This document shows positions 62,904-64,000 of a stretch of DNA of 64,000 nucleotides, piece by piece. Made by a program: the position numbers and the translations under genes. The DNA lies in assembly GCA_965247065.1 (NCBI GenBank), contig CBDFGN010000005.1, positions 558,001 through 622,000 on the forward strand. Reading direction: 5' to 3'. Every line of letters starts with the position of its first letter. Position 1 is the first letter of the stretch. A model generated the notes under the pieces. The model was not told where the DNA came from. It saw nothing but the letters and a program-made list of their open reading frames with translations, and ran no database searches. The DNA is from CBDFGN01 sp965247065. GTDB taxonomy: Bacteria > Bacteroidota > Bacteroidia > Cytophagales > Cyclobacteriaceae.

Positions 62904-64000
62904 TTAACCTGCGACCATCAGTTCGCTCTTCTTCTGCAACACCGCTTTGTAATCCCTTGGCATAACTTTGACAAAATGTTGATGAAGCGTCCCCCACCGT
63001 TTCAGGATCTCATCTGCCCTTTGACTGCGGGTAAATTTGAGGTGCTTTTCAATCATACCGGATAAAATGAAAAGATCGTCGGTTTCCAGGGGATCCAAAT
63101 CCACCAACTCGTGGTTGCACAACCTTTGAAACATATTCTGAGGGTCAAAAACATAGGCCATTCCCCCGCTCATACCGGCGGCGAAGTTTCTACCAGTTTC
63201 GCCAAGTATTACCGCGATTCCTCCCGTCATATACTCGCATCCATGGTCCCCGACCCCTTCGACAACTGCTTTGACGCCCGAATTCCGAACGCAGAATCTC
63301 TCGCCCGCTAATCCGTTAATATACGCCTCTCCCTGGGTAGCTCCGTAAAAGGCCACATTCCCAACAATGATATTTTCGTGTGCCACCAGAGTGGACTTTC
63401 GGTTCGGATATATAATTAGATTGGCCCCACTTAATCCTTTCCCTAAATAGTCATTCGATTCTCCCTCCAGCTCCAACGTCAATCCTTTGGCGCCAAACGC
63501 TCCAAAGCTTTGCCCGGCTGAACCTGTGAATTTGAAATGGAGGCTACGCTCGGGCAGACCTTCTCCCCGGTATTTCTTGGAGATTTCGTGGGACAAAAGT
63601 GCACCTACTGCCCGATTAGTATTCCTGATCTTGAAGGAGCCCGAAACCGGCGACTTTGACCGTAACGTGGATTTTGACTTTTTGAGGAGCTCCCAGTCAA
63701 GGATGTTTTCCATTTCATGATCTTGTAGAATGGTTTGGTGCAATTCGCAAGCTGGGTTCGGTACTTTATAAAGTATCGTATTCAGGTTTAAGCTTCTTAA
63801 TTTCCAGTGATCAAGGTTTTTGCGAGACTCAAGAAGGTCAACTCTGCCCACCATTTCATTCACAGTTTTAAATCCCAGTTCAGCCATAATTCCGCGAAGG
63901 TCCTCGGCCAGGAATCGGAAGAGATTCACCATATGCTCGGCTTTGCCGGTGAACAATTTTCTAAGCTCTGGATTTTGGGTGGCTATACCAACCGGGCAAG
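62904..64000 (-). CDS. gltB: Glutamate synthase large subunit (partial, C-terminal part)
   Basis: The visible 365 codons are the C-terminal part; the gene continues beyond the right edge. The frame enters from 64000 with CPVGIATQNPELRKLFTG and goes through FRFLAEDLRGIMAELGF, ending in the GXGXG beta-helix domain (FGAFGAKGLTLELEGESNDY, YMTGGIAVILGETGRNFAAG). It binds the 3Fe-4S cluster and FMN side of the enzyme and works with GltD encoded at 54.9-56.4 kb. The stop at 62904 is 100 bases before the leader peptide. Confidence 0.96.
   Translation of the reverse strand, partial: CPVGIATQNPELRKLFTGKAEHMVNLFRFLAEDLRGIMAELGFKTVNEMVGRVDLLESRKNLDHWKLRSLNLNTILYKVPNPACELHQTILQDHEMENILDWELLKKSKSTLRSKSPVSGSFKIRNTNRAVGALLSHEISKKYRGEGLPERSLHFKFTGSAGQSFGAFGAKGLTLELEGESNDYLGKGLSGANLIIYPNRKSTLVAHENIIVGNVAFYGATQGEAYINGLAGERFCVRNSGVKAVVEGVGDHGCEYMTGGIAVILGETGRNFAAGMSGGMAYVFDPQNMFQRLCNHELVDLDPLETDDLFILSGMIEKHLKFTRSQRADEILKRWGTLHQHFVKVMPRDYKAVLQKKSELMVAG

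Overview
The window is from a member of the Bacteroidota, most likely Cytophagales-like. Evidence: a PorT-type type IX secretion gene, the Bacteroidota form of LptD, a menaquinone methyltransferase, DUF5606, GIN-domain and SiaC proteins, PD40/OmpA proteins, and promoters of the Bacteroidota type (TTTG, about 19 bases, TANNTTTG) before prfB and porT. Base composition looks moderate, just under half G+C by eye. Coding density is high; gaps are short and no tRNA, rRNA or CRISPR was seen.

Layout. 1-2.4 kb (minus): acyl-CoA carboxylase subunit (cut by the window edge), MCE/MlaD lipid-transport protein and cell-wall amidase, divergent from lptD, NUDIX and MATE genes (2.4-7.1 kb). 7.1-8.6 kb: a frameshifted SDR gene and a heavily decayed STAS gene. 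8.6-13.7 kb: gatC, a membrane/TPR giant, cobalamin adenosyltransferase, a type II branched-chain aminotransferase. 13.7-21.9 kb: secreted GH13 enzyme, prfB with its programmed frameshift, MFS transporter, TPR histidine kinase, gamma-glutamyltransferase. 21.9-24.7 kb: a LytS/LytTR two-component pair whose regulator is split by an IS982 element. 24.8-31.6 kb: a triple-repeat exported protein, a GcvT-like/FAD-oxidoreductase trio (third member broken) and a GIN-domain protein. 31.9-54.9 kb: mostly housekeeping genes (nhaC, rsgA, fbp, engB, ubiE, porT, cdd and others), with a broken acyltransferase, an ABC transporter cut by TGA and a saccharopine-dehydrogenase gene cut by TGA. 54.9-64 kb (minus): gltB (partial), ilvE, ilvD, ilvB, ilvN, ilvC, gltD.

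The most informative element is the leader between gltB and ilvE. It has an 18-residue peptide with 12 Leu/Val/Ile residues, a terminator with a U tract, and three segments that can pair 1:2, 2:3 or 3:4. This is the architecture of a ribosome-mediated transcription attenuator for branched-chain amino-acid synthesis. Since the ilv genes lie between gltB and gltD, it may also couple glutamate synthase to branched-chain amino-acid supply.

A second theme is gene decay. Seven genes carry frameshifts, nonsense codons or an insertion, while the surrounding core genes are intact. The single-base lesions could be sequencing errors, but the IS insertion and the multiply damaged STAS relic cannot easily be explained that way.
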